From NCBI RefSeq assembly GCF_001528745.1, contig NZ_BCNS01000018.1:1-64000 (forward strand): a stretch of 64,000 bases of DNA, written 5' to 3'. This DNA comes from Marinobacterium profundum (GTDB taxonomy: Bacteria > Pseudomonadota > Gammaproteobacteria > Pseudomonadales > Balneatricaceae). Shown here one piece after another: positions 37,444-46,786 of this stretch. Below the pieces are notes generated by a model. It was not told where the DNA came from. It worked only from the letters and a program-made list of their open reading frames with translations, and searched no databases. The stretch's first letter is position 1. The number at the start of each line of letters is the position of its first letter. The position numbers and the translations under genes were made by a program.

Positions 37444-39617
37444 GCTTCAGTCTCTGTGCGGGTTGCGAAGGCGCCGCTCCAGCTATAAAGCTGGCCGTTG
37501 AATTCAACGCTGTGGGGGCCTTCAACGTCGCTGCTGTTGCTCAGCATTACGACGAGATTCTGGCCGGATCGGCGTTCCAGGCGCACCACTGTGGCTGCCT
37601 GGTTGTGACCGATGATCTCGACACGCTCGATATCGCCGCGGGCATTTTCGGAGACTTCCATCGACTCGTCAAAATAGCCGTGGGTTTCCAGTACGGTGGC
37701 AAACAGCTGGTTCTGACCACGGGTACGAATAATTAGTGCAGGCTCGCTGCGCAGGTTGAATTGTGGGTCATTGGCGCCGATTCGGCTGAAAATGACGTCG
37801 CCACCGGCAGGCAGGGCGGTGCTGATGCTGTAATAGCTGTGTCCCATCAGCCAGCTAACCTGCGCCGATTTTGTCTCGCGGCTGATATGGCCGCGGCCCA
37901 GTTCCCACAGGTGCTGATAGCCATGGGCAGCGCCCAGCGCAGACAGCTGTGCGTTGGCGCTGACGTCAAAGTCTGTATGTATGATCTGACCTTGATAGTG
38001 CAGCGCATAATCATACTGATGCTCGGCGGTGCTGGTCAGGCGATAGAGATCAAGTAGCACTGGAGCCGAGATGCCTTCAAGCTGCAGCATCAATACGCTA
38101 CGCTGCATGTCTACGCCATCATAGTAGCCCAGGGCCCGGGCGCTGACACCCTGGCCTGCAGGGTGGTCAGTGACGCAAAAATGCAGTTCGCCCCAGCGCT
38201 GCTCAGCGGTGGCGGTATCGCCGCAGTTCTGGCTCTGCTCATCGACCACCACTGTGTTATGGGCGATGGTTTGTTTGCAGTAACCTTTGTTTTCCGGAAT
38301 GTAGCGGCCGCCAAACTTGGGTTCTATATTGACCCAGCGGCCGAAGCCATAGTCGTTCAGGACTTCCTGGGAGCGGTTGAACCAGCTCAGATGCAGGCCA
38401 TCGAAGTGGCCGTGATCCAGCGCTGAGTGCAGCTTGTGGTCGCTGCCGTGCTGACCGAACCAGAGCAGCGCCATATGCACATCATCGCCGCTGTCCTGAT
38501 GCCGCAGTATGCCCAGGCCGCCACGCTCGCCCTCGGCGCCGTCGTTGAGAACGAAGCTACCCCAGTTTAGTGGCATGGGGGCCTGATCGGCGGCGGCGCG
38601 GGAGAGTTGCATGCCGGCCGCACTGACCCAGACCTGCTGCTGATGCTGCGCCATGGCGACGAGCATGGGGTGGGCGCCGTAGCGCTGGTAACAGAGGCTG
38701 GTGGCAATGATCAAACCTTCGTCGCTGATACCCATGGTCTTGGATGAGTCATTCAGCGCCGGCAGGGTACCGTCCGGGAATGCGGTCGACATCAGGGCAA
38801 GAGAGGTGCGCTTGATGATCTGCTGCTTGACGTCGTAGATCTGCACCTGGGGCTGGCGGCGTTCAATGGCCTCGGCGAACAGCAGCAGCGGACGCAACGC
38901 GAAGCGGTGATAGTAGGGGCCTTCCATGTAATAGCCATCGGGTGAAAACAGCTGTTCGAGCTGGGCCAGAAAACCGCCGCTGATGCTGTCGCCCTTGAGG
39001 CCATAGAGCGCCTTGTCGACGATGCTCTGGTCATTGATGGCATAGCCACAGATACCCACAGCCGCGACCGACCAGAGGCCGTGGTTGTGCACTATATCGA
39101 AATCGTGGGCGTAGGTTTCGGTAAACAGCTGCACCATTTCGCGGAACAGGTTGTTCTCGATATGCAGGCGCTGCTCGGTGTTCAGACTCGAATAGACACA
39201 GCTGTAAGCATCGGAGGCGTACAGCAGCCACATGTTTTCATTCAGTGTCTGGTGGAACAGGCGCCCCGGCGGATTGCTATCCTTGCTGGTGTTGAGTTTG
39301 AGCTGCGGATAGACATCGGCATAGCGGTGCAGCATGTCGACAACGTAGTCGCGATAACGCAGCTCCTGGGTTATTAGCCAGAGCTTGCCGGCCAGGTGCA
39401 GGTGAATGTAGTTCTGCTTGTGGCGGTTGTGCTCATAGCCACCGGCTTCGCCATGGCCTGGTACTTCAGGCGCCTGTTGCAGGTAGAGCTCCAGCGCCTT
39501 GATATCGCGGTTGATGGCGCGGCTGAGAAGGTCGTCCCGGGTATCGGCGGTATCAAGGTGCTGACGCAGCAGAGCGGCTTCGTCGATGCTCATGAGCAAT
39601 GGCTGATAGTTGTCCAC
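37440..39617 (-). CDS. PL17-like oligoalginate lyase (heparinase II/III fold), copy A
   Basis: 725 residues with a GTG start preceded by TAAGGAGT inside the end of the previous gene. No signal peptide, so it is predicted to be cytosolic. N-terminal alpha-barrel with PGHGEAGGYEHNRHKQNY (53-70) and VHNHGLW (176-182); N178-H179 and Y235-Y236 in EGPYYHRFALRP would match the N201-H202/Y257-Y258 residues of Alg17c as I recall them. C-terminal beta-sandwich of the heparinase II/III family. Expected to release unsaturated uronate monomers from oligomers. Family confident, substrate inferred from context. Confidence 0.82.
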   Translation of the reverse strand: MDNYQPLLMSIDEAALLRQHLDTADTRDDLLSRAINRDIKALELYLQQAPEVPGHGEAGGYEHNRHKQNYIHLHLAGKLWLITQELRYRDYVVDMLHRYADVYPQLKLNTSKDSNPPGRLFHQTLNENMWLLYASDAYSCVYSSLNTEQRLHIENNLFREMVQLFTETYAHDFDIVHNHGLWSVAAVGICGYAINDQSIVDKALYGLKGDSISGGFLAQLEQLFSPDGYYMEGPYYHRFALRPLLLFAEAIERRQPQVQIYDVKQQIIKRTSLALMSTAFPDGTLPALNDSSKTMGISDEGLIIATSLCYQRYGAHPMLVAMAQHQQQVWVSAAGMQLSRAAADQAPMPLNWGSFVLNDGAEGERGGLGILRHQDSGDDVHMALLWFGQHGSDHKLHSALDHGHFDGLHLSWFNRSQEVLNDYGFGRWVNIEPKFGGRYIPENKGYCKQTIAHNTVVVDEQSQNCGDTATAEQRWGELHFCVTDHPAGQGVSARALGYYDGVDMQRSVLMLQLEGISAPVLLDLYRLTSTAEHQYDYALHYQGQIIHTDFDVSANAQLSALGAAHGYQHLWELGRGHISRETKSAQVSWLMGHSYYSISTALPAGGDVIFSRIGANDPQFNLRSEPALIIRTRGQNQLFATVLETHGYFDESMEVSENARGDIERVEIIGHNQAATVVRLERRSGQNLVVMLSNSSDVEGPHSVEFNGQLYSWSGAFATRTETEA

Positions 39618-39620
39618 GTA

Positions 39621-41783
39621 TTACTCCTTATGTGTGACCACGGCGAAGTAGCCCTGCCAGTGGTACTCATTATTATTAAAGGACAGACGGTGCTCCGTGG
39701 TGGGGGATACATCCGCTGCGTTACTGATCATGAGAGTCATGTGAAGGGGCTTGCCTGCAGCCTCGCCGCGAATGGCTACGACCGAGCCCTGATCGTTGTG
39801 GCCCAGAACTTCTATATGGTTCATGACGCCCCTGGCGCCCTCGCAGTGCTCGCTGGCTTCGTCAAACTGACCGTGGGTTTCAAACAGGGAGGCAAACAGC
39901 TGGTCTCTGCCGTGCTGGCGCAGCAGCAGGCAGTCCTGGCGGCGCAGATTAAAGGATGGATCATTGGCGCCGGTCTGGGCCAGGATCAGCTCTGCGCCGT
40001 CGGCAGCTGCGAGCCAGGTATGGAAGCAGTTGTCCTGCAGCCAGGTGAGACTCAGACACTGTGGCGTTTGGCCCCTGGCTAGGTCGAACAGGTGTTGATA
40101 GCCGTTGGCCTCGCCGAGTATCTGGCGCTCCGTCGGCTGGAAGTCGACGTTGCTGTGGGTGATCTGACCCTGGTAGTGCACCGGATAATCGTACTGGTGG
40201 GCCTGTTCCGATCTCAGGCGAAAAAGGTCGATCAACAGCGGGCTGGACAGCGCGTCCAGCTCGAGCAGCAGCACCGTGCGCTGCATGCCAACGCCGGCGT
40301 AGTGCTGGTTGGCAAAGGCGCTCATGGCCTGTACGGGTCCGGTGCCTGAGAAAAAGTGCCTTTCGCCGTGGCGGCTGTCGGCCAGGGCAACGTCGAATTC
40401 ATTCTGACAACCCTGGTCGACCACTACTGTATTGTGGGCCAGGGTCTGGCGCGCCCAGGACTTGTTCTCATCCAGATAGCGTCCGCCGAACTTGGTTTCC
40501 ACATTGACCCAGCGGCCAAAGCCGTATTCGCGCAGCACCTCATGGTCGCGGCTGAACAGGGTCAGTCCCAGGGTATCGAAATGGCCGTGCCCCATACCAT
40601 GCTGACCGTAGTTCATCACCGCCTGGGTGATATCACCATTCTGGCGCAGGCGCAGAAACCCCTGGGCGCCGCGATCCCCCTGCATGCCTTCGTTCAGCTC
40701 GACACTGGGCCAGTACGCCTGTTGCACAGGCCCTGATGCGGCGGCGGCTTCAACCGCCTGAGCCAGTTCGAACGCGCATGGATAGAGCCAGACCTGTCCC
40801 TGCTGGCGGGCGGTGCCCACCAGCGCAGCGGAGTGGCCGTAGCGGGCATGGTGCACGGCGACGGCGATGATGACCCCTTCATCCTTTATACCCATGCTCA
40901 GAGAGGCATCGTTGAGCGCGGGAAATCGGCCATTGGGGTAGCTGGTCATCAGCAGCGCCTTGATTGTCTTGCCGATGGCCTGATCGTGGAATTCATAGAT
41001 ATTAAGATCCGGGCGGTGCAGGTGTAGCGCCTCTGCAAACAGGCACAGGGGGCGAATCGCGAACCTGTGGTAGTAGGGACCTTCAATATAGTAGCCGGAT
41101 GATGCGAATAGCCGCTTGATCTGTGCCAGATAGCCGCCGCTGATGCTGTCACCCTCAAGGCCATAAATGGCCTGATCCAGCACCTTGTCTTCGCCCAGTA
41201 CCAGGGCGCAGATGCCCACGGCGGCGACGGCCCAGAGACCGTGGTTATGGATGCGATCGAAGTCGTGGCTGTAGGTGACGGTGAACATCTCAATCATGGG
41301 ATGGAGGATGTTGTCTTCTATCGCCTGTTGCTGTGCTGCGGGAATGGTTTCGCGCACGTAGCTGTAACCCAGTACGGCGTAGAGCAGCCACATGTGTTCA
41401 TTGAGAATCTGATGAAACAGGCGTCCGGGCGGGTTGGTGTTTCTCTGCTGCTGGTAAGACATGCCTGGGTAACGTTCGGCGTAGAGACACAGAATGTCGG
41501 TGGCCAGGTGGGCGTAGTCGGGGTTGCCGGTCAACTGGTAGAGCCGCCCGGCGGCTTCAATGGTTTCTGCATTGCCCTTGTGGCGGTTGTGGGCGTAGCT
41601 GCCTGCTTCGCCATGCCCTGGAACATCAATCACCGCATTCAATTCAGGATCTACGCGGGCTTGAAGCTGCGCCAGGCTGGTGGCAAAGAAGCTATCGGGC
41701 GGCAGGTTCCCGGCAGTGATCAGGGTGCGCAGGGGGGTGATCTTAGCCCTGCTAAACAGCGGGTAGAAGTCGATTTCAGGCAT
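39621..41783 (-). CDS. PL17-like oligoalginate lyase (heparinase II/III fold), copy B
   Basis: 720 residues, no signal peptide. It is a tandem paralogue of the next gene: PGHGEAGSYAHNRHKGN (55-71), IHNHGLW (178-184, N180-H181) and IEGPYYHRFAIRP (233-245, Y237-Y238) align block by block. Likely an exolytic cytosolic lyase with a different chain-length or M/G preference. First gene of the lyase B-lyase A-kdgK operon, with an operator copy 35 bases before its ATG. Confidence 0.82.
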   Translation of the reverse strand: MPEIDFYPLFSRAKITPLRTLITAGNLPPDSFFATSLAQLQARVDPELNAVIDVPGHGEAGSYAHNRHKGNAETIEAAGRLYQLTGNPDYAHLATDILCLYAERYPGMSYQQQRNTNPPGRLFHQILNEHMWLLYAVLGYSYVRETIPAAQQQAIEDNILHPMIEMFTVTYSHDFDRIHNHGLWAVAAVGICALVLGEDKVLDQAIYGLEGDSISGGYLAQIKRLFASSGYYIEGPYYHRFAIRPLCLFAEALHLHRPDLNIYEFHDQAIGKTIKALLMTSYPNGRFPALNDASLSMGIKDEGVIIAVAVHHARYGHSAALVGTARQQGQVWLYPCAFELAQAVEAAAASGPVQQAYWPSVELNEGMQGDRGAQGFLRLRQNGDITQAVMNYGQHGMGHGHFDTLGLTLFSRDHEVLREYGFGRWVNVETKFGGRYLDENKSWARQTLAHNTVVVDQGCQNEFDVALADSRHGERHFFSGTGPVQAMSAFANQHYAGVGMQRTVLLLELDALSSPLLIDLFRLRSEQAHQYDYPVHYQGQITHSNVDFQPTERQILGEANGYQHLFDLARGQTPQCLSLTWLQDNCFHTWLAAADGAELILAQTGANDPSFNLRRQDCLLLRQHGRDQLFASLFETHGQFDEASEHCEGARGVMNHIEVLGHNDQGSVVAIRGEAAGKPLHMTLMISNAADVSPTTEHRLSFNNNEYHWQGYFAVVTHKE

Positions 41784-42078
41784 GGGGTGCTCTTTCTTAT
41801 AGGTATGCTTTGCGTATTTGTATTACAAAAATACTTGATGGTCAACTGCAGGACTGAAGTCAGAATGCTTGTACTGGGTCTTAAAACATTGGCTTTTATC
41901 TATATGTATTTGTTTTTAATGGTTTATATGTGTTTTTCGGCCTGGTTTTCGTATCTTTTTGATTGCCCTGAAAAGGATTCAAGAAAATCATATTGTATTA
42001 CAAATAATTTTTACGCTAAGATTTCGCCAATGTCTGTCAGGCGGCGCTCCAGCTGCCCCATAACTGGAAGAGGGTAAA
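41784..42078. promoter_or_regulatory. Divergent control region between lyase B and kdgF with two operator copies
   Basis: 295 bp, A+T-rich. Perfect TTGTATTACAA occurs at 41818-41828 (proximal to the minus-strand lyase operon) and at 41993-42003 (proximal to kdgF). Each copy lies 35-75 bases before the gene it faces, as expected for a repressor overlapping two divergent promoters. Confidence 0.7.
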
Positions 42079-42411
42079 ATGAACACATTTTTTCTGGATT
42101 CAGAGCAGCCCTGGGAGGATCTTGGTGCTGGTATCAAGCGCAAGGTTGTGGGCTATACCGATGAATTGATGGCCGTGCATGTGTGCTTTGACAAGGGCGC
42201 AGTGGGGGTGATTCATTCGCACGAGGATCACGATCAGGTCGGCTTTGTCGTTGCAGGCAGTTTTGAAGTGAATGTGGATGGCCAAATCCGTGTTCTCAAG
42301 GCAGGTGATGCTTATACGGCAGCGAAAAATATATCCCATGGCGCTGTAGCGCTGGAAGACAACAGCATCCTGCTGGACGCATTTTCGCCCCAGCGAAGAG
42401 AATTTCTGTAA
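42079..42411 (+). CDS. kdgF: KdgF, unsaturated uronate ring-opening cupin
   Basis: 110 residues, a single cupin. Metal ligands H46, H48, Q53 and H87 and the active-site D100, F102 and R106 (FSPQRREF) match the known KdgF pattern. It speeds conversion of cyclic 4,5-unsaturated uronates (lyase products) to the linear keto form (DEH). Start preceded by GGAAGAGGG. It diverges from the lyase operon and shares its control region, which supports a joint pathway. Confidence 0.92.
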   Translation: MNTFFLDSEQPWEDLGAGIKRKVVGYTDELMAVHVCFDKGAVGVIHSHEDHDQVGFVVAGSFEVNVDGQIRVLKAGDAYTAAKNISHGAVALEDNSILLDAFSPQRREFL

Positions 42412-42517
42412 ACGCAGAAAGGGCGTTCTTCTCAGAGGTTGATCTGTGACTACAGGTATTAGAGAGGCCTGTAGCCCGGTGTTAGTTTAATAAAAATTAT
42501 TATTGCGAGACCCGGTT

Positions 42518-44293
42518 ATGGATTTAAATATACTTATAATTATTATTTATTTCGTTTTTCTAATCGCGATTGGCTGGGTGTTCAGAAGCCTAACCAAGTC
42601 GACCAGTGACTATTTTCGCGGCGGTGGCCAGATGCTGTGGTGGATGGTGGGTGCGTCCGCATTCATGACCCAGTTCTCGGCCTGGACCTTTACCGGCGCT
42701 GCCGGCAAGGCCTACAACGATGGTCTGGCGGTTGCCCTGATTTTTGTTGCCAATGCCTTCGGCTACCTCATGAACTACCTGTATTTTGCCCCGAAAATGA
42801 GGCAGTTACGTGTTGTTACCGTGATTGACGCCGTGCGCCTTCGTTTTGGCAGCAATAACGAACAGGTCTTCGCCTGGCTCAATATTCCGACGACGATTAT
42901 CCAGGCTGGCATTTGGCTGAACGCCCTGGCGATTATTACCACGGCGGTACTGGATGTGGATATGACCAGTACCATTATAGTCACCGGGCTGGTCGTGCTG
43001 GTTATGTCCGTTACCGGTGGTGCCTGGGCTGTTATTGCCTCTGACTTTATGCAGATGGTTGTTATAATGGCGGTCACGCTTATTTGTGCCGTTATGGGTA
43101 TAGTCGAAGCTGGTGGTATAACGCCTATTATTGAGCGTTTTCCCCGTGACTTTGTCGCTGGTACCGATCTTAATTATTACAGTGTTTTTGCTATATGGGC
43201 GGTCTTTATATTTATAAAGCAATTCGCCATTAACAATAATATGCTCTACGCCTACCGTTACCTGGCGGCCAAGGATTCCAATAATGCGCGCAAGGGAGCC
43301 CTGCTGGCCTGTGTGCTGATGATTATCGGGCCTTTTATCTGGTTTATTCCGTCCTGGTTCCTGGCCGGTACGGGCGTAGACATGAACCAGCTTCACCCGG
43401 AGATGGGCAGCAAGGCTGCGGATGCGGTTTATCTGGTTTTTGTTGAACTCTATATGCCGGCGGGCATGGTGGGACTGCTGCTGGCGGCGATGTTTGCCGC
43501 GACCATGAGTTCAATGGATTCAGGCCTCAACCGCAATGCCGGTATTCTGGTCAAAAACTTCTATGAGCCATTGTTGCGCCCGAAGGCCACAGAAAAAGAG
43601 TTGCTGCTGGTGTCAAAGATCACCTCGGCCATTTTTGGGCTCATGATCATAGCAGTGGCACTCTTCATCAACTCCCTCAAGGGGCTGAGCCTGTTTGACG
43701 CCATGATGTATGTCGGCGCTTTGTTGAGCTTTCCGATGATCATTCCCGGCCTGTTTGGCTTCTTTATCAAGAAAACGCCGGACTGGGCTGGCTGGGGCAC
43801 CCTGGCCGTCGGGGGCCTGGTGTCCTACTTTGTCGGCTTCGTATTGCAGGCGCAGCATATTGAGCAGCTCTTCGGGCTGGATGTGGCCTTTACCAATCGG
43901 GAGTGGAGCGACCTTTCCATCGCCATTAGCTTGTTGGCACACCTGGTGATTACCGGTGGTTTCTTCTGTGTCTCGGTATTTTTCTACAAGGGGCTGGAAG
44001 CGGGTCGTCAGAAGGATGTGGACAAGTTTTTCCATAACCTTGATACGCCTCTGGTGAATGAATCAGCTGAACAGCAGGAGCTGGATAACCGGCAGAGAGT
44101 GCTGCTGGGGCGCATGATTTCAGTGCTGGGTGTCTTTATCATGGCACTGGTCGCCTTGCCGAATCCGTTCTGGGGGCGCATGGTGTTTCTTGCCTGTGGC
44201 TTTATCGTCTTTGCGGTTGGTCTGCTGTTGTTTAATGCTGTGGATAAAAGCTACGAGCAGGACGCGGTGCCTGATGGCGCGACTAACGCCTAA
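42518..44293 (+). CDS. Sodium/solute symporter (SSS family), probable oligo-uronide or DEH importer
   Basis: 591 residues from the ATG at 42518. About 13-15 membrane segments; the SSS core includes YFRGGGQMLWWMVGASAFMTQFSAWTFTGAAG near 28-58 and AAMFAATMSSMDSGLNRNAGI. SSS proteins of this kind (ToaA/ToaB) import oligoalginate or DEH in Vibrio. It lies 106 bp after kdgF with no operator of its own, so it may be co-transcribed. The first codons and 43060-43230 are richer in A+T than the rest. Confidence 0.85.
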   Translation: MDLNILIIIIYFVFLIAIGWVFRSLTKSTSDYFRGGGQMLWWMVGASAFMTQFSAWTFTGAAGKAYNDGLAVALIFVANAFGYLMNYLYFAPKMRQLRVVTVIDAVRLRFGSNNEQVFAWLNIPTTIIQAGIWLNALAIITTAVLDVDMTSTIIVTGLVVLVMSVTGGAWAVIASDFMQMVVIMAVTLICAVMGIVEAGGITPIIERFPRDFVAGTDLNYYSVFAIWAVFIFIKQFAINNNMLYAYRYLAAKDSNNARKGALLACVLMIIGPFIWFIPSWFLAGTGVDMNQLHPEMGSKAADAVYLVFVELYMPAGMVGLLLAAMFAATMSSMDSGLNRNAGILVKNFYEPLLRPKATEKELLLVSKITSAIFGLMIIAVALFINSLKGLSLFDAMMYVGALLSFPMIIPGLFGFFIKKTPDWAGWGTLAVGGLVSYFVGFVLQAQHIEQLFGLDVAFTNREWSDLSIAISLLAHLVITGGFFCVSVFFYKGLEAGRQKDVDKFFHNLDTPLVNESAEQQELDNRQRVLLGRMISVLGVFIMALVALPNPFWGRMVFLACGFIVFAVGLLLFNAVDKSYEQDAVPDGATNA

Positions 44294-44313
44294 GCGCCCC
44301 GTGGAGTAATTTT

Positions 44314-44478
44314 AGCAGCCTGTCGGGCTTAACACTGATCTACTGCGGAAAAGCCGATTTTGGTCACTTCCTGCGCTCTTTTTCGGTAAATAGAACCACT
44401 ATTCGCCTCAAAAGAGCTCAAAAACTGCCTCAAAACGGACTTTCCCTCGCTACGATCGGTCAAGTCCGACAGGCTGCT
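44314..44478. repeat. Dispersed 165-bp element with 17-bp terminal inverted repeats (MITE-like)
   Basis: The left end AGCAGCCTGTCGGGCTT (44314-44330) and the right end AAGTCCGACAGGCTGCT (44462-44478) are inverted copies with one mismatch. The element has no coding capacity. Its left 43 bases recur inverted at 54762-54814 and its right half recurs at the window start. No clear target duplication was seen (TTT before, TGA after). Confidence 0.75.
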
Positions 44479-44487
44479 TGAGGTGTC

Positions 44488-44524
44488 GCCGGAACCGATT
44501 TCTATTCGGTTCCGGCATTTTATT
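44488..44524 (+). terminator. Terminator after the symporter gene / repeat element
   Basis: 11-bp perfect stem (GCCGGAACCGA / TCGGTTCCGGC), 7-base loop, then ATTTTATT. It ends 18 bases before the next start codon, so the amidohydrolase gene must use a promoter close to or within this element, or depend on read-through. Confidence 0.8.
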
Positions 44525-44541
44525 ATTAGGAGGGGAGTGCC

Positions 44542-45345
44542 ATGGCTGTTAGCGGTTTGGTTAATAGCTGTTTACCCAAAGGCAGTACCGATTGTCATGC
44601 CCATGTCTTCGCCCCTGGTGATGTGGCTGATTTGAGCGCGTATGAACAGCTGCAGCGCAGGCTTTCGCTGGAGCGTGTTGTGCTGGTGCAGCCCAACGCC
44701 TATCAGGCGGACAATAGCTGCTTGCTGCAGGCGCTGGAGCAGCTTGGCTGCCAGGCCAGGGGTGTTGCTGTGGTGCGGGCTGATGTGTCTGATGCCGAGC
44801 TTTTGCGGTTGCATAGCGGCGGTATTCGGGCGGCGCGGATAATGCAGTTCCCTGGCGGCGCTGTTGGCATGGATGGGCTACTGGCGGTGAGTGAGCGTAT
44901 CCGGGCTTTGGACTGGAGCTGTATCGTACAGTTCGAAGGGCGGGAGATGGAGCAGTGGCGCCCGAGGCTCGAGCAGGTGCAGGGCGACTACGTGATTGAT
45001 CATCTGGGCAAGTTTGGTCAGCCGCTAACACCGCAGAGCGCGGCCTTTCGGGCATTGCTTGGGTTGATCGACAGGGGAAACTGCTATGTGAAGATAGCCG
45101 CCTGTTATGAAACATCGCTGGCGGGCCATCCTGATTACCAGGATGTCGCAGCGCTGGCGCAGGTGCTAATTGAGCATGCGCCGCAGCGGATCATCTGGGG
45201 TACAAACTGGCCCCATCTCAGCCGGCCCCGTGCTGAAGCCCCCGATGATGCCGAATTGCTTAATACGGTATGCCGCTGGATGCCAGAGTCGCATACTCGA
45301 CAGCAGATACTGGTGGAGAATCCGGCACGGCTCTATGGTTTTTGA
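44542..45345 (+). CDS. Amidohydrolase-family (TIM-barrel) putative sugar-acid lactonase
   Basis: 267 residues with a strong AGGAGGGG ribosome site. Metal-binding DCHAH at 17-21, DHLGKFGQ near 150 and GTNWPHLSRP near 226, the layout of the amidohydrolase-2 branch that includes 2-pyrone-4,6-dicarboxylate lactonase and D-galactarolactone isomerase. Cytosolic. The usual GTDWPH aspartate is asparagine here, a variant seen in related proteins. A lactone step in uronate/aldarate breakdown is suggested by the ManD gene next to it (convergent). Substrate unknown. Confidence 0.7.
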   Translation: MAVSGLVNSCLPKGSTDCHAHVFAPGDVADLSAYEQLQRRLSLERVVLVQPNAYQADNSCLLQALEQLGCQARGVAVVRADVSDAELLRLHSGGIRAARIMQFPGGAVGMDGLLAVSERIRALDWSCIVQFEGREMEQWRPRLEQVQGDYVIDHLGKFGQPLTPQSAAFRALLGLIDRGNCYVKIAACYETSLAGHPDYQDVAALAQVLIEHAPQRIIWGTNWPHLSRPRAEAPDDAELLNTVCRWMPESHTRQQILVENPARLYGF

Positions 45346-45364
45346 ATCAGCGGCTGCAACAAGA

Positions 45365-45385
45365 AGCCCCGCAAGATGCGGGGCT
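45365..45385 (-). terminator. Terminator after the ManD gene (convergent with the amidohydrolase gene)
   Basis: AGCCCCGC / GCGGGGCT with an AAGAT loop. On the minus strand it is followed by TTCTTGTTG, a modest U tract, which marks the end of the long algS-to-manD operon. Confidence 0.65.
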
Positions 45386-45466
45386 AAGGACTTCGGGCTT
45401 GCGCAGGATGGCGTGCAATCGTTAGCCTGGCGAACAGATAGGTAGGGAACCTGTTTGTCAGTCAGG

Positions 45467-46693
45467 TTAATAATTCCACAGGGTGCCGTCTTCGAGCCGT
45501 GCAACCGGATGGAAGCCGCGCTTGTAGCTGTAACGCCTGGCCTCATTTTCATCAAAATCCACTCCCAGCCCTGGTTGGTCGCTGACATGAAAGAGCCCGT
45601 TCTCGACCCGGTGTTCGGATGGGAAAAGGGCGTCACATTCAGGTGTGCCCAGCACCAGGTATTCCTGGATACCGAAGTTGGGTGCCCAGGCGTTGAGATG
45701 GGCCTGGGCCGCCATGCATATGGGTGAATGGCTGGGTGCGCCGTGAAAGCCCGTGCGTACTTCGTGCAGCGCGGCCAGGTCGACAATGCGCTTGAGGTGG
45801 GTAATGCCGCCACCGTAGGTTGCCGAAATACGGATGAAATCGATCAGGCGCTCTTCGATAAGCTGCTTGCAGTCCCACAGGGAATTGAAAACCTCACCAA
45901 TGGCGATGGGGACTGTGCTGTGCTGTCGAATAAGGCGCAGCGCTGCCGGGTCTTCCGCCGGGGTTGGGTCTTCGAGCCAGAATAGTCGGTACTGCTCCAG
46001 TTCCTTGCCCAGCTGTGCCGCTTCACGCGGGAGCAGGCGATGGTGCACATCGTGCAATAGTTTGAGCTCGTCACCGAACTGGTTGCGAATTTTCTCGAGT
46101 GCCTTGGGGATAAAACGCAGGTACTTGTCGCTATCCCAGATCTCTTCGTTGGGTACATCGCCGAGAAAATTGGTGATGTAATTCTGCGCTTTGCCTTTCT
46201 GGGCTGAAACACCGTAGCTGGCACTGGGCATGCCGGGAATACCGCACTGCACCCGCACGGCCTTGTAACCCTGAGCCTGATAGCCCGCGATGGAATCCAG
46301 CAGTTCTTCAAGATCAGCGCCCTGGGCATGGGCATAGACCATGGCGCCTTCGCGGCTTTTGCCGCCGAACAGTTGATACAGTGGCATGTCGGCGAGCTTT
46401 GCCTTTATATCCCAGAGCGCCATGTCGATGGCACCGTAGGCCGCCATGGCAACAGGGCCTCCTCTGAAGTAGGCCCCGCGATAGAAGTACTGCCAGATAT
46501 CTTCGCTGTTGCGCGGGTCACGGCCTATGAGGCAGGGAATAAGGTAGTCCTGCAGGTAGGCCGCCGGCAGGGTCTCACGGTTGTTGAGGGTGGCATCGCC
46601 GAGACCGTAAATACCCTGATCGGTCATTATCTTCAGGGTGACGTAGTTCTTGCCTGGACCGCCCACAAAGACTTCTGCCGCGGTTATTTTCAT
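45467..46693 (-). CDS. manD: D-mannonate dehydratase-family enolase-superfamily protein (ManD/RspA type)
   Basis: 408 residues. Enolase superfamily with metal ligands D215 (LHDVHH), E241 (WLED) and E267 (IGEVF), H217, H317 in TGFHGAP, and R147/Y160 as the base pair, all at ManD-like positions. The known reaction is dehydration of D-mannonate to 2-keto-3-deoxygluconate, the same intermediate made by the DEH reductase. The residue after HGA is proline; members of this subgroup differ in activity and substrate, so D-gluconate or another sugar acid is possible. Last gene of the algS operon. Confidence 0.85.
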   Translation of the reverse strand: MKITAAEVFVGGPGKNYVTLKIMTDQGIYGLGDATLNNRETLPAAYLQDYLIPCLIGRDPRNSEDIWQYFYRGAYFRGGPVAMAAYGAIDMALWDIKAKLADMPLYQLFGGKSREGAMVYAHAQGADLEELLDSIAGYQAQGYKAVRVQCGIPGMPSASYGVSAQKGKAQNYITNFLGDVPNEEIWDSDKYLRFIPKALEKIRNQFGDELKLLHDVHHRLLPREAAQLGKELEQYRLFWLEDPTPAEDPAALRLIRQHSTVPIAIGEVFNSLWDCKQLIEERLIDFIRISATYGGGITHLKRIVDLAALHEVRTGFHGAPSHSPICMAAQAHLNAWAPNFGIQEYLVLGTPECDALFPSEHRVENGLFHVSDQPGLGVDFDENEARRYSYKRGFHPVARLEDGTLWNY

Positions 46694-46786
46694 CGACTTT
46701 TTCCTTGGCTGTATATTGTTTTCACCGTTTGTAGAGCAAGGAGAGGTGGCCCCGGATGCAGGGGCTACCCAAGGTTTTGGCGCTTT

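Noticed and set aside
44314-44478. Remnant of a full insertion sequence
   Set aside because: The element has inverted ends but no transposase fragment in any frame; a non-autonomous short element fits better.
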